64,000 nucleotides of DNA from Ectopseudomonas toyotomiensis (lineage in GTDB: Bacteria; Pseudomonadota; Gammaproteobacteria; Pseudomonadales; Pseudomonadaceae): NCBI RefSeq assembly GCF_900115695.1, contig NZ_FOXK01000010.1:62001-126000 (forward strand), read 5' to 3'. Shown piece after piece: positions 20,413 through 28,342 of this stretch; position 1 is the stretch's first letter; each line of letters begins with the position of its first letter. Both the position numbers and the translations under genes were made by a program. Below the pieces are notes generated by a model. It searched no databases and was not told the DNA's origin. It saw nothing but the letters and a program-made list of their open reading frames with translations.

Positions 20413-21900
20413 TCAGACCTTGGCGCGGTCCAGCAGGTACTGGGTCAGCATCGGCACCGGGCGGCCAGTGCCGCCTTTGTCCTTGCCGCCGCTGATCCAG
20501 GCGGTGCCGGCGATATCCAGGTGCGCCCAATGGAAGTTCTTGGCAAAGCGCGACAGGAAGCAGCCGGCGGTGATGGTGCCGGCCTTCGGCCCGCCGATGT
20601 TGGCAATGTCGGCGAAGGGGCTATCAAGCTGCTCCTGATACTCGTCGTACAGCGGCAGTTGCCAGGCGCGATCGTCGGCGCTTTCGCCAGCCTTGAGAAT
20701 CTGCTTGATCAGCGCGTCGTTGTTGCCCATCAGGCCGGAGACGTTGCTGCCCAGGGCGACGATGCAGGCGCCGGTGAGGGTGGCGATGTCGATCACCGCC
20801 TGCGGCTTGAAGCGCTCGGCGTAGGTCAGGGTATCGCACAGCACCAGACGGCCTTCGGCGTCGGTGTTGAGGATTTCCACGGTCTGCCCGCTCATCGTGG
20901 TGACAATGTCACCAGGGCGAGTGGCGCGGCCGCTGGGCATGTTCTCGGCGCAGGCCAGCAGGCACACCAGGTTGATCGGCAGTTGCAGCTCGAGCACGGC
21001 CTTGAGGGTACCGAACACGCTGGCGGCGCCGCACATGTCGTACTTCATCTCGTCCATGCCGGCGGCCGGTTTGATGCTGATGCCGCCGGTGTCGAAGGTG
21101 ATGCCTTTGCCGACCAGGGCGAAGGGTTTGTCGTCCTTCTTACCGCCCTGGTAGTGCATGACGATCATCCGTGGCGGCTGCTCGCTGCCCTGGGCCACGG
21201 CGAGGAAGGCACCGGCACCCAGTTCCTTGAGCTTCTTCTCGTCGAGGATCTCGACCTTGAGGTTTTTATGCGCCTTGCCCAGGGCCTTGGCCTCTTCGGC
21301 CAGGTAGCTGGGGTGGCAGAGGTTCGGCGGCAGGTTGCCCAGATCCTTGGTGAAGGCGACGCCGCTGGCGATGGCGCGGGCATGCTGCAGGGCGCGTTCG
21401 GCATCGGCCAGCTCGGCCTTGTCGACGACCAGGGTGATTTTCTTCAGCGCGCGCGGGTCGGCCTTCTGGCTCTTGAACTGCTCGAACAGGTAGGTGCCGT
21501 CGGCCAGAGTCTCGACGATCAGGCGGGTCTTGCCGTAGGTGTCGCGGCCCTTGACCTTGAGTTCACCCAGGGCGAGCAGGGCATCGCCGCCGCCCAGACC
21601 CTTGAGCACGCCATGCACGCTTGCAACCAATTTGCGCAGTTGACGGTCGGATAGATCGCCCTTGCCGCAGCCCACCAGCAGTACACGCTCGGCCTTGAGT
21701 CCCGGCAGGCTGTGCAGCAGCAGGGTCTGGCCCGGCTTGCCGGCGATGTCGCCACGCTTGAGCACGGCGCTCAGTGCACCGTTGCTGGCCAGGTCGACGG
21801 CCTTGGCGGCGTCGCCGAGCTTGCGGCCTTCACCGATGGCGACGACCAGGGTCGCGGTTTTCAGGGTTTCCGGGCGGGTGCTTTTGACGAGGAATTCCAT
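20413..21900 (-). CDS. pepA: Leucyl (cytosol) aminopeptidase
   Basis: A 495-residue M17 family peptidase. The metal-binding signature NTDAEGRL is at about residues 345-352, and FDTGGISIK and MKYDMCGAASV upstream supply the remaining di-metal ligands. PepA removes N-terminal residues from peptides; in some bacteria it also binds DNA in recombination and regulation. ATG 21900 (MEFLVKSTRPETLKTATLVV) is the family start. It is divergent from lptF. Confidence 0.96.
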   Translation of the reverse strand: MEFLVKSTRPETLKTATLVVAIGEGRKLGDAAKAVDLASNGALSAVLKRGDIAGKPGQTLLLHSLPGLKAERVLLVGCGKGDLSDRQLRKLVASVHGVLKGLGGGDALLALGELKVKGRDTYGKTRLIVETLADGTYLFEQFKSQKADPRALKKITLVVDKAELADAERALQHARAIASGVAFTKDLGNLPPNLCHPSYLAEEAKALGKAHKNLKVEILDEKKLKELGAGAFLAVAQGSEQPPRMIVMHYQGGKKDDKPFALVGKGITFDTGGISIKPAAGMDEMKYDMCGAASVFGTLKAVLELQLPINLVCLLACAENMPSGRATRPGDIVTTMSGQTVEILNTDAEGRLVLCDTLTYAERFKPQAVIDIATLTGACIVALGSNVSGLMGNNDALIKQILKAGESADDRAWQLPLYDEYQEQLDSPFADIANIGGPKAGTITAGCFLSRFAKNFHWAHLDIAGTAWISGGKDKGGTGRPVPMLTQYLLDRAKV

Positions 21901-22043
21901 AGTGAGCTGTCCCCAAGACAAAGAGTCGGGTTTGACGGATAATGGCCGCCATTTTTCGAGGGTCCACCCTGCGGTGGGCCGGCAAGTAGGTGCGGCTAGT
22001 GTGAGCGTTCGCGCCTGAGCCTGACAACCCTGGAGCGTCCGGT

Positions 22044-23168
22044 TTGATCGTCTTCCGTTATCTGTCCCGCGAAGTGCTGGTGACCCTCAGTGCGGTGAGT
22101 GCCGTGCTGCTGGTGATCATCATGAGCGGTCGTTTCATCAAATACCTGGCTCAGGCTGCGCAGGGCGTGCTCGACCCGGGTGTGCTGTTTCTGATCATGG
22201 GTTACCGGATTCCCGGCTTCCTGCAGCTGATTCTGCCGCTGGGCCTGTTCCTCGGTTTCCTGCTGGCCTACGGGCGCCTGTATCTGGACAGCGAGATGAC
22301 CGTGCTGTCGGCCACCGGTGTCAGTCAGCAGCGCCTCACCGCCTACAGCATGGCGCCGGCGCTGATCGTCGCGCTGCTGGTGGGCTGGCTGAGCATGGGC
22401 CTGGCGCCGCAAGGTGTGGCCAGCGTGGCGCGCATCCTCAACGAGCAGGACGCCCTGACCGAACTCGATACTCTGGTACCGGGGCGCTTCCAGTCGCTGC
22501 GCGATGGTTCGCGGGTGACCTACTCGCAGGAGCTGTCGCCTGATCGCAGCGAGTTGCGTGGCGTGTTCATGTCGGAGAAGCGCTTCTCCACTGATGGCAC
22601 CTCGGAGCGTGGCATTACCGTGCTGGTCGCCGAGAGTGGTCGTCAGGAAATTCAGGAAGATGGCAGTCGCTATCTGATTCTGGAAAACGGCTATCGCTAT
22701 GACGGTGAGCCGGGCGAGGCCGACTATCGCGCCATCCAGTACGACACCTATGGCGTGTTGCTGCCCAAGCCGGAAGTGGCCATCGAGGCCAGCGAGCGCG
22801 AGGCGACCCCGACCCGTGAGCTGTTCGGCAGCGATGACCCGCGCATGCAGGCCGAGTTGCAATGGCGCCTGTCACTGCCATTGCTGGTATTCATCGTCAC
22901 CCTGCTGGCCGTGCCGCTGTCGAAGGTCAATCCGCGTCAGGGCCGCTTCCTCAAACTGTTGCCAGCGATCTTCCTCTATATGGCTTACCTCGGTCTGCTG
23001 ATCGCCGCTCGCGGTGCGCTGGACAAGGGGCGTTTGCCTGCGGCACTGGGCTTGTGGTGGGTGCACGGCATCTTCTTCGCCATTGGCATGCTGTTGTTGT
23101 ACTGGGAGCGTCTGAGTCTGTGGTGGGCCAGTCGTCGTGCGCCGGTGTCGGAGGTGGCTCATGGCTAA
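22044..23168 (+). CDS. lptF: LPS export ABC transporter permease LptF
   Basis: A 374-residue inner-membrane protein. It has membrane segments near the N-terminus (VLVTLSAVSAVLLVIIMSG) and C-terminus, and a periplasmic jellyroll domain between them. With LptG and the LptB ATPase it extracts lipopolysaccharide from the inner membrane. The start is TTG at 22044, with TGGAG eight bases upstream; no ATG fits the family start. It overlaps lptG by 8 bases. Confidence 0.94.
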   Translation: MIVFRYLSREVLVTLSAVSAVLLVIIMSGRFIKYLAQAAQGVLDPGVLFLIMGYRIPGFLQLILPLGLFLGFLLAYGRLYLDSEMTVLSATGVSQQRLTAYSMAPALIVALLVGWLSMGLAPQGVASVARILNEQDALTELDTLVPGRFQSLRDGSRVTYSQELSPDRSELRGVFMSEKRFSTDGTSERGITVLVAESGRQEIQEDGSRYLILENGYRYDGEPGEADYRAIQYDTYGVLLPKPEVAIEASEREATPTRELFGSDDPRMQAELQWRLSLPLLVFIVTLLAVPLSKVNPRQGRFLKLLPAIFLYMAYLGLLIAARGALDKGRLPAALGLWWVHGIFFAIGMLLLYWERLSLWWASRRAPVSEVAHG

Positions 23169-24225
23169 GTTGGATCGCTACATCGGCACCCAGGTCTTCT
23201 TCGCCATTCTGGCAGTGCTGGGCATCATTCTCGGCCTGGCACTGCTGTTCGCCTTCATCGACGAATTGGGTGATCTGAACAAGGGCGATTATGGTCTTGG
23301 TCAGGCGCTGTGGTACGTATTGCTGACTGCGCCGCGCCGTGCCTACGAGATGCTGCCGATGGCAGCACTGATCGGTTGCCTGATCGGTCTCGGCACGCTG
23401 GCCAGCAACAGCGAGCTGACCATCATGCGTGCGGCGGGTGTCTCCATCGGGCGCATCGTCTGGGCGGTGATGAAACCCATGCTGGTGCTGATGCTGGCCG
23501 GCATTCTGATCGGCGAATACGTTGCACCGTTGACCGAGAACCAGGCCCAGGCGGATCGCGCGCTGGCTCAGGGTGGCGGTGCGGCGCAGAGTTCCAAGCG
23601 CGGCATGTGGCACCGTCAGGGGCAGGAATACGTACATATCAACGCTGTACAGCCCAATGGCATTCTGCTCGGGGTGACGCGTTATCGCTTCGATGACGAG
23701 CGTCGTCTGCTTTCCTCCAGCTTCGCCCGTCGCGCCGAATACCGAGACAGCCACTGGATGCTGCGCAACGTGCAGACCACCGTGCTGCATGAGGACCGTT
23801 CCGAAGTGATCAACCAGCCGGAAGAGCGCTGGGAGATCGAACTCAATCCCGAGCTGCTCGGCACGGTGGTGATGGAGCCTGAAGCGCTGTCGGTCACCGG
23901 GCTGTGGCAGTACATCCATTACCTGGCTGAGCAGGGCCTGAATAATGCCCGCTACTGGCTGGCATTCTGGACCAAGGTCCTGCAGCCGCTGGTAACCGGC
24001 GCGCTGGTCTTGATGGCGATTTCCTTCATCTTCGGCCCGCTGCGCTCGGTTACCCTGGGGCAACGCGTATTCACCGGTGTGCTGGTGGGCTTCATCTTCC
24101 GTATCGCCCAGGACCTGCTCGGCCCATCGAGCCTGGTATTTGGTTTCTCGCCGCTGCTGGCGGTGCTGGTGCCGGCCGGTATCTGTGCGCTGGCCGGGGT
24201 GTGGCTGCTGCGTAGGGCTGGCTGA
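23161..24225 (+). CDS. lptG: LPS export ABC transporter permease LptG
   Basis: A 354-residue partner of LptF with the same architecture: N-terminal membrane segments (TQVFFAILAVLGIILGLALL), a periplasmic beta domain, and three C-terminal membrane segments. ATG 23161 lies inside the end of lptF, giving an 8-base overlap and presumably translational coupling. LptG contacts the LptC/LptA periplasmic bridge. Confidence 0.95.
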   Translation: MAKLDRYIGTQVFFAILAVLGIILGLALLFAFIDELGDLNKGDYGLGQALWYVLLTAPRRAYEMLPMAALIGCLIGLGTLASNSELTIMRAAGVSIGRIVWAVMKPMLVLMLAGILIGEYVAPLTENQAQADRALAQGGGAAQSSKRGMWHRQGQEYVHINAVQPNGILLGVTRYRFDDERRLLSSSFARRAEYRDSHWMLRNVQTTVLHEDRSEVINQPEERWEIELNPELLGTVVMEPEALSVTGLWQYIHYLAEQGLNNARYWLAFWTKVLQPLVTGALVLMAISFIFGPLRSVTLGQRVFTGVLVGFIFRIAQDLLGPSSLVFGFSPLLAVLVPAGICALAGVWLLRRAG

Positions 24226-24241
24226 GGCGATCAGGGGCATG

Positions 24242-24273
24242 AAAAAAGCCGGTTCAATGAACCGGCTTTTTTT
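24242..24273. terminator. Bidirectional terminator
   Basis: AAAGCCGGTT and AACCGGCTTT pair around ATTGA-type loop bases, with A-run before and T-run after. It serves lptG on the plus strand and the converging RDD gene on the minus strand. Confidence 0.9.
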
Positions 24274-24288
24274 GGCATCTGCACTGGG

Positions 24289-24786
24289 CTACTTCTTGTG
24301 AATATTCTTCGGCAGTTGCACCACACGACTGTCGGAATAGATGTCGTGCCAGGTGCGCCCCTGCTTGTCCCACAGCAGCCAGAGAAAACCCAGGCCAGCG
24401 AACAGCCAGGAGCCGATGGCGACCACGAAGCGCAACAGGGCCTGCCACAGGTCGATGGCGCTGCCGTCGGCGTTCTGGATGCGCAGCCCCCAGGCCTGCA
24501 TGCCCAGTGTCTGGCCATTGTGCGTCCAGAACTTGGCGAAGAAGGCGAACAGCGACAGTACCACCAGGCTGGCAAGAATCGGGTCATGATCCAGAGCGCC
24601 GGCCTCGGACATGGCCATCAGTGCATCGCCGCCGTGAATCAGGCGCAGGATGCCCTGCTGGTAGATCAGGGTGACGACCATGATCAGTGCCACGCAGAGT
24701 AGAAAATCGTAGAAGAGGGCCGCCAGGCGACGAATCAGCCCGGCAGTGGGGAAGTCTCCCTGCGGACGTAATTGGTGTTTCGGCAT
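24289..24786 (-). CDS. RDD family membrane protein
   Basis: A 165-residue protein with three or four membrane segments (FLLCVALIMVVTLIY, ASLVVLSLFAFFAKF, FVVAIGSWLFAGLGFLWLL). The RDD features are present: RRLAALFYDFLL near the N-terminus and QTLGMQAWGLRI centrally, ending in TWHDIYSDSRVV. RDD proteins are often transport-associated or of unknown role. It stands alone, converging with lptG. Confidence 0.85.
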   Translation of the reverse strand: MPKHQLRPQGDFPTAGLIRRLAALFYDFLLCVALIMVVTLIYQQGILRLIHGGDALMAMSEAGALDHDPILASLVVLSLFAFFAKFWTHNGQTLGMQAWGLRIQNADGSAIDLWQALLRFVVAIGSWLFAGLGFLWLLWDKQGRTWHDIYSDSRVVQLPKNIHKK

Positions 24787-24896
24787 GATGGGCTCGCTGA
24801 GACGAAAGTGCGCGCCATTCTAACCGCGACTTCGCTGTCGATATAAAGATGCACGCGGGCTATCTGTAACCTGGCGCTGCGACGGGAATGACAGGC

Positions 24897-24928
24897 AAAA
24901 AAAAACCCCTGACAGATATCAGGGGTTC
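24897..24928 (-). terminator. Terminator of the cold-shock gene
   Basis: Minus-strand AACCCCTGATATCTGTCAGG plus GGTT forms a hairpin followed by a run of nine or more T residues, about 17 bases past the stop codon. Confidence 0.88.
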
Positions 24929-24944
24929 TTCAAAGCAGCGGCGA

Positions 24945-25157
24945 TTAGCCCAGGACTTGAACCTGGTCAGCCTGCATGCCTTTTTGACCTTGCACAGCTA
25001 CGAAGCTGACTTTCTGGCCTTCTTTCAGGCTCTTGAAGCCGTTACCTTCGATCGCGCGGAAGTGCACGAACAGATCCGGACCGCTTTCGGGAGTGATAAA
25101 ACCAAAACCTTTCTCGTCGTTAAACCACTTGACGGTACCGTTCTGACGATTCGACAT
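24945..25157 (-). CDS. Cold-shock domain protein (CspA family)
   Basis: A 70-residue single cold-shock domain. The RNA-binding motifs KGFGFI (RNP1) and DLFVHF (RNP2) are intact. Such proteins bind single-stranded RNA/DNA and melt secondary structure. ATG 25157 is preceded by AAGGA seven to eight bases upstream, and the open frame upstream is not coding. Whether it is cold-induced cannot be judged: the upstream leader looks short. Confidence 0.95.
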   Translation of the reverse strand: MSNRQNGTVKWFNDEKGFGFITPESGPDLFVHFRAIEGNGFKSLKEGQKVSFVAVQGQKGMQADQVQVLG

Positions 25158-25195
25158 GTCTTTTTCCTTGAAACTAGAGTTGATGACAGCCTCCA

Positions 25196-25222
25196 AGTAT
25201 AGAGGGCTGAGACTGGTTGCAA
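25196..25222 (-). promoter_or_regulatory. Candidate promoter of the cold-shock gene
   Basis: Minus strand: TTGCAA (25222-25217) and TATACT (25201-25196) with a 15-base spacer, ending about 40 bases before the start codon. The spacer is short, so this is a weak assignment. Confidence 0.35.
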
Positions 25223-25454
25223 GGAGTAATAGAAGTCGAGCGGGATGTAGCGGATCTAGATGATCTGCTGCACCAGAGTCACGATTCACAGCGACCCATG
25301 CAAACAGTTGGTTCACTCTACGCTAACTTTTGCGCAATTGCCAACCCCCGCCAGCAAGGTCGCCGGCCAGGTTTTGCGGGGCTTGTCGAGGTGCCGAAAA
25401 AGTTCATCGGCAACATGCTTGCAACAATTGTCTGAGTTGTTCATGCAGATACGA
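25223..25454. other. Intergenic region between cold-shock gene and island border
   Basis: No convincing gene. The one minus-strand ORF here crosses the island border at 25495, so it is not an ancestral gene. The region is ordinary chromosomal spacer between the cold-shock gene and the old tRNA-Leu 3' flank. Confidence 0.5.
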
Positions 25455-25485
25455 AAAAGCCCGCAAGACCAATGTCTTGCGGGCT
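25455..25485 (-). terminator. Terminator, probably the original one of tRNA-Leu
   Basis: GCCCGCAAGAC (25460-25470) and GTCTTGCGGGC (25475-25485) form a perfect 11-base stem; on the minus strand it is followed by TTTTT. It lies just beyond the attL copy of the tRNA 3' end, exactly where a tRNA terminator should be. Integration seems to have moved the tRNA 14.7 kb away from it. Confidence 0.8.
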
Positions 25486-25494
25486 TCGAATCGT

Positions 25495-25512
25495 GGTGCC
25501 CGGGGGAGACTA
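25495..25512. other. attL: partial copy of the tRNA-Leu 3' end
   Basis: TGGTGCCCGGGGGAGACT matches the complement of the 3' end of tRNA-Leu (40178-40196) except for one missing C in the C-run. It marks the left border of the island. The next bases, AGAA against CGAA, still match at three of four positions. Confidence 0.8.
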
Positions 25513-25570
25513 GAAGCTTTTGCTGCAGGCCCTGCACTTGCTGGGTTGCTGCACTTCGGCCGTCATGGCA

Positions 25571-25594
25571 TGCCCCTAAATCTGCCCCTAAAAC
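25571..25594 (+). repeat. Left pair of putative integrase arm sites
   Basis: TGCCCCTAA at 25571 and TGCCCCTAAAAC at 25583-25594, start-to-start 12 bases. A degenerate third unit (TGCCCCATCCCTAAA) begins at 25601. The same pair with the same 12-base spacing and orientation is at 40046-40069 inside the other border. Confidence 0.65.
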
Positions 25595-25721
25595 GAAAAA
25601 TGCCCCATCCCTAAAGGCCAATTTGCGTTCCAAGTGGCGTGCATCATATGAAGTGATATAGCCCCTCGCAATAGCAGGGTGCCTCTTTCGAGACTCGAAC
25701 TTTCACCGATCTGCACTTCGC

Positions 25722-26306
25722 TCATGAACTCGATAGTTCTGATGCTCTCCGGCCACCGAACTCCCGCAACAGGAACAGGTAGTCGGGGCGCCGCGCGCCA
25801 TGCTTGACCGCGCAGCGATCGAGGTAAAGAAGCCAGGCGTCTTCGCTGGCTTTGTCGCCGGTGGTCGGCGCGTCCGGTGGCATCAGTGATCCCTGGAGCC
25901 CGAAGGGCTCATCCCAGGTGCTGTAGCGGTAATCGAACTCTGCCCAGTCGTACAGGGTTTCGCCAGGGCTTGAGCCAGGCATGTCGTTTGGCACCGCACC
26001 GCCCTCCAGCAGGATGCGCATCAACTCGACGTTCCGGGCCAGCATGGCGGTGTGCAGCGCGGTCATGCCTTCATCACCCGGCCGGTTGGGATCAGCACCA
26101 AGCTGCAGGAGAAGGCGCAGCATGTCGGCGGCGAATGCCGGTACTGGGTCGGGGAGGGTAAGCGCGGAAACGGCGCGATCAAGTAGTGTCTCTCCGTCAT
26201 CCAGCGCATTCAGATCCGCGCCGGCCTGGGCCAACTGCCGCACCCACTCGAAGTCGCCGGCGGCTGCCGCGTCCAGTAGCTCCTGAGTGCTGGTTTCGTT
26301 TGTCAT
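25722..26306 (-). CDS. Ankyrin-repeat protein
   Basis: A 194-residue protein with ankyrin-type repeats: DAAAAGDFEWVRQLAQAGAD (about 12-31), LLLQLGADPNRPGDEGMTAL (about 65-85) and LRR-free unit ARNVELMRILLEGGAVPND. No signal peptide. Ankyrin repeats mediate protein binding, so the partner is probably another protein of the island or host. It is the outermost gene at the left border, transcribed toward attL. Cargo or immunity function is possible but unproven. Confidence 0.8.
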   Translation of the reverse strand: MTNETSTQELLDAAAAGDFEWVRQLAQAGADLNALDDGETLLDRAVSALTLPDPVPAFAADMLRLLLQLGADPNRPGDEGMTALHTAMLARNVELMRILLEGGAVPNDMPGSSPGETLYDWAEFDYRYSTWDEPFGLQGSLMPPDAPTTGDKASEDAWLLYLDRCAVKHGARRPDYLFLLREFGGRRASELSSS

Positions 26307-26480
26307 TCTGCCCTCCTGGGTTTCTGAGCACGGTAGCTGCGGGAGGTGATCGGCTCAAGGCGGCTGGCGGAATTGACGGCCGCTGGTGTCGGGCGTACAA
26401 CGCAGGGGAGGCTGGTGATTGGGGCCTCACCTAGAGGGCGTTTCGGCGCACTAGGCGTCCCACAGGAACGCCGGCCTTGG

Positions 26481-26566
26481 AGCCCCGGTATTGGCCGATG
26501 TCGATCTCTGACCGCCTTCTCGGTGGTCATCTCGCGCGGAGAGACTGCCGGGGCTTCTTTTTACTG
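26481..26566 (+). ncRNA. Candidate structured small RNA with terminator
   Basis: AGCCCCGGTA (26481-26490) pairs with TGCCGGGGCT (26546-26555) in a ten-base stem with one G-U. It encloses a seven-base hairpin (GACCGCC 26510-26516 with GGTGGTC 26522-26528) and a short TCTC/GAGA helix. The closing stem is followed by TCTTTTTAC, a terminator-like run on the plus strand. No ORF is explained by it. No promoter was identified, so the 5' end is uncertain; a further hairpin at 26414-26431 may belong. Confidence 0.4.
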
Positions 26567-26581
26567 ATCGACCGAGGCAGC

Positions 26582-26902
26582 TCAGTGGACCGCTGCCCCG
26601 GACAGCGCCCGCTGTCGAACGGCATAGACCGCATTCAACTCGGCAACCATCCTTTCTGACTCAGCGGCGCTGATAAGCCAGCAGAGAAACAGGGTGTGCA
26701 TGACGCCCGTTGCGTGATCCGCTATCAACTGGAGCTGGTGCAAATCCGTTGCCTGTTCCTGGCACCGGCATAGCCATTGCACCAGTTCTCGCGCGGTGAG
26801 AGGTCTGGCGCCCAGGGTCTCTGTGAGCTCTGGCCCTAGTGCCAGATACTCGAAGCCTACATAGCCTTTCCCGGTAGGCTGGTCGTTTTGCTGCTCAGGC
26901 AT
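26582..26902 (-). CDS. Hypothetical protein
   Basis: A 106-residue protein that I do not recognise. It has a central helical segment with cysteines (LVQWLCRCQEQATDLHQLQL) and a hydrophobic stretch (GVMHTLFLCWLISAAE). AAGAGG about eight bases before ATG 26902 supports translation. It begins inside the last codons of the 80-residue ORF upstream and is same-strand with the replication-like gene at 27144-27611. Confidence 0.6.
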   Translation of the reverse strand: MPEQQNDQPTGKGYVGFEYLALGPELTETLGARPLTARELVQWLCRCQEQATDLHQLQLIADHATGVMHTLFLCWLISAAESERMVAELNAVYAVRQRALSGAAVH

Positions 26903-27137
26903 AGTGATACCTCTTGGTGTGGCTTGCTGCGCGTCTGTGGGGCTGGCCGTGGCGGAAAACTCCGCTGATCAGCAGCGCGCCGATCAGGGGCGCCCGCACT
27001 TCGTGAGCCTGTTTCACGGGCTTTAGACGGGTAGATGGCCAGGCTGCGCCTGGTATATCTAAGAAGGAGTACAGTTTCTGTACCAAGTGAAACCGCTCCA
27101 TGCGTACAGTTTCTGTACCGATGAGGGTGTTTTTCAT
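26895..27137 (-). CDS. Small ORF spanning two iterons, doubtful
   Basis: An 80-residue ORF whose first 30 codons are built on two copies of the GTACAG-TTT-CTGTAC palindrome. There is no good ribosome binding site before ATG 27137, and the product shows no family likeness. An 8-base overlap with the next gene leaves open a coupled leader peptide. Equally it may be non-coding iteron DNA. Confidence 0.25.
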   Translation of the reverse strand: MKNTLIGTETVRMERFHLVQKLYSFLDIPGAAWPSTRLKPVKQAHEVRAPLIGALLISGVFRHGQPHRRAASHTKRYHYA

Positions 27138-27194
27138 GGCTACTCAGGGCTCCATGGGTACAGTTTCTGTACCCCGTCGGTACAGTTTCTGTAC
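27069..27194. repeat. Four palindromic iteron-like repeats
   Basis: The 15-base palindrome GTACAGTTTCTGTAC occurs perfectly at 27069-27083, 27104-27118, 27158-27172 and 27180-27194. All four keep the asymmetric centre TTT in the same orientation, so they are direct repeats of an inverted repeat. Start spacings are 35, 54 and 22. Two lie in the 3' end of the HTH gene at 27144-27611 and two just downstream. This suits binding sites for a dimeric protein: replication iterons or operators. Confidence 0.85.
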
Positions 27195-27611
27195 CGGGTA
27201 ATTTGATCTTTCGAGGCTGAATTTCCTGGGCGGTGTCGTGGTCGGCGACACCTCCAGTTTTCCGCCGCATTCGTCGATGGGCTGCCAGCTCAGCGCGTAC
27301 AGAGCGCAGCAGCCGCCAGGCTTGATGAAGCGACCTTCGCGGGTGCATGTGATCAACTGCTGCTCCTGCAACTCTCGTAGCGCCTTCGCCAGCGTTGCCT
27401 TGCTACCGACGCCCCAGGCCTCGGCCTGGGTGAAGGTTGCCGACAGGTCGCCGTTGTTGCCGCCGCGGTACTGGCGCAGCAGACCCAGCAGCACCTTCAG
27501 TGCACCGCCGGACAGTGCCCGGAAGCTCTCGCTGTCCATGACCGCATGGGGCAGGGCGGCGAACGTTCCGGTCGGGCTGCGTCCTTTGGATTTCCTAAGG
27601 CTTCGCGCCAC
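27144..27611 (-). CDS. HTH-domain protein, probable replication initiator-like or regulator
   Basis: A 155-residue protein. The middle is a winged-helix-like region (FRALSGGALKVLLGLLRQYR, then KATLAKALRELQEQQLITCT) of the kind found in phage replication proteins and island regulators. The C-terminal tail (VQKLYRRGTETVPMEP) is encoded by iteron sequence. The start is GTG at 27611 with AGGAG about six bases upstream. A DNA-binding role is likely; initiation of element replication at the adjacent iterons is inference. Confidence 0.6.
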   Translation of the reverse strand: MARSLRKSKGRSPTGTFAALPHAVMDSESFRALSGGALKVLLGLLRQYRGGNNGDLSATFTQAEAWGVGSKATLAKALRELQEQQLITCTREGRFIKPGGCCALYALSWQPIDECGGKLEVSPTTTPPRKFSLERSNYPVQKLYRRGTETVPMEP

Positions 27612-27686
27612 GGTTGCTCCTCAAGCCTTTCCATGGGCAAGCCAATCCCGTCGGCGCTTGGGCGCCGTTGTGTCGAGTCATGGCAC

Positions 27687-28028
27687 TTACTCCGCTGGGC
27701 TTTCTGCGCGTGGGCAGTGCTGCAGCCTGTACTCCGCCTCGCCGTGAAGGTCGCTCAGGTGCTGAGATAGCTTCCCCAGCGCCTGCATCAGCCATCCCAG
27801 GTTGCGAACCTCGTTGGCATCAATACCGAAGTCCTCATTGTCGGCGGATGCAGCGATACTCCAGCCGATGGCTGAGATACCGCTATTCAGGATGCCGCTA
27901 TAGCTGCTCGAGGCGTTGGCGATGCTCTTGAGTCGTTCCACCTGTTCTGCTGACAGCGGCTGCTTGCCGAGAGCGGAAGGGAAGTCTTCTATCGAGAGCA
28001 GCAGCTCTCCCCAATTTGGACCGGCCAT
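27687..28028 (-). CDS. Hypothetical protein
   Basis: A 113-residue soluble, helical protein (LSAEQVERLKSIANASSSYSG, LMQALGKLSQHLSDLHGEA). No recognised family. Its ATG overlaps the upstream stop by one base (TAATG), so it is the last gene of the tightly packed minus-strand operon that begins at 29003. Confidence 0.6.
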   Translation of the reverse strand: MAGPNWGELLLSIEDFPSALGKQPLSAEQVERLKSIANASSSYSGILNSGISAIGWSIAASADNEDFGIDANEVRNLGWLMQALGKLSQHLSDLHGEAEYRLQHCPRAESPAE

Positions 28029-28342
28029 TACCGCACCTCCTTCTGGCTGCGATCCGCAGCGGTGTCCTGGCCACTTGCACGAAGGCTCAGCGTGCTTTTC
28101 AGCTTGGCCCTTGCAACGGCCCTGGCTTCAATCAGCAAACCGCTCGGAACGCGATCGGCGAACCACCCGGCATGCACGGCCAGGTTATGGCTTGGAAAGC
28201 ATGCCCGTAGTTTGGCTGCTGCCTTCTTGGCCTCGCGCCGTTTGGCGAAGGGGCCGCAGACGCCGAAGGGAAACGCCGGCCGGCGTTCATCCAGCACGAA
28301 GTAGTACGTCACACCCACAGCACGCTCGACAAAGTACTTCAT
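28028..28342 (-). CDS. Hypothetical basic protein
   Basis: A 104-residue protein, Lys/Arg-rich: after a beta-rich start (MKYFVERAVGVTYYFVLDE) comes FGVCGPFAKRREAKKAAAKL. The short region resembles small phage proteins of unknown role. ATG 28342 overlaps the preceding stop by four bases (ATGA), implying coupled translation. Confidence 0.6.
   Translation of the reverse strand: MKYFVERAVGVTYYFVLDERRPAFPFGVCGPFAKRREAKKAAAKLRACFPSHNLAVHAGWFADRVPSGLLIEARAVARAKLKSTLSLRASGQDTAADRSQKEVR

Noticed and set aside
25313..25633. Minus-strand ORF of 106 residues across the left border
   Set aside because: It spans attL, so it joins chromosome and element by chance; no ribosome binding site or family likeness.
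27069..27194. CRISPR array
   Set aside because: The repeats are short palindromes with unequal short spacing and no cas genes.
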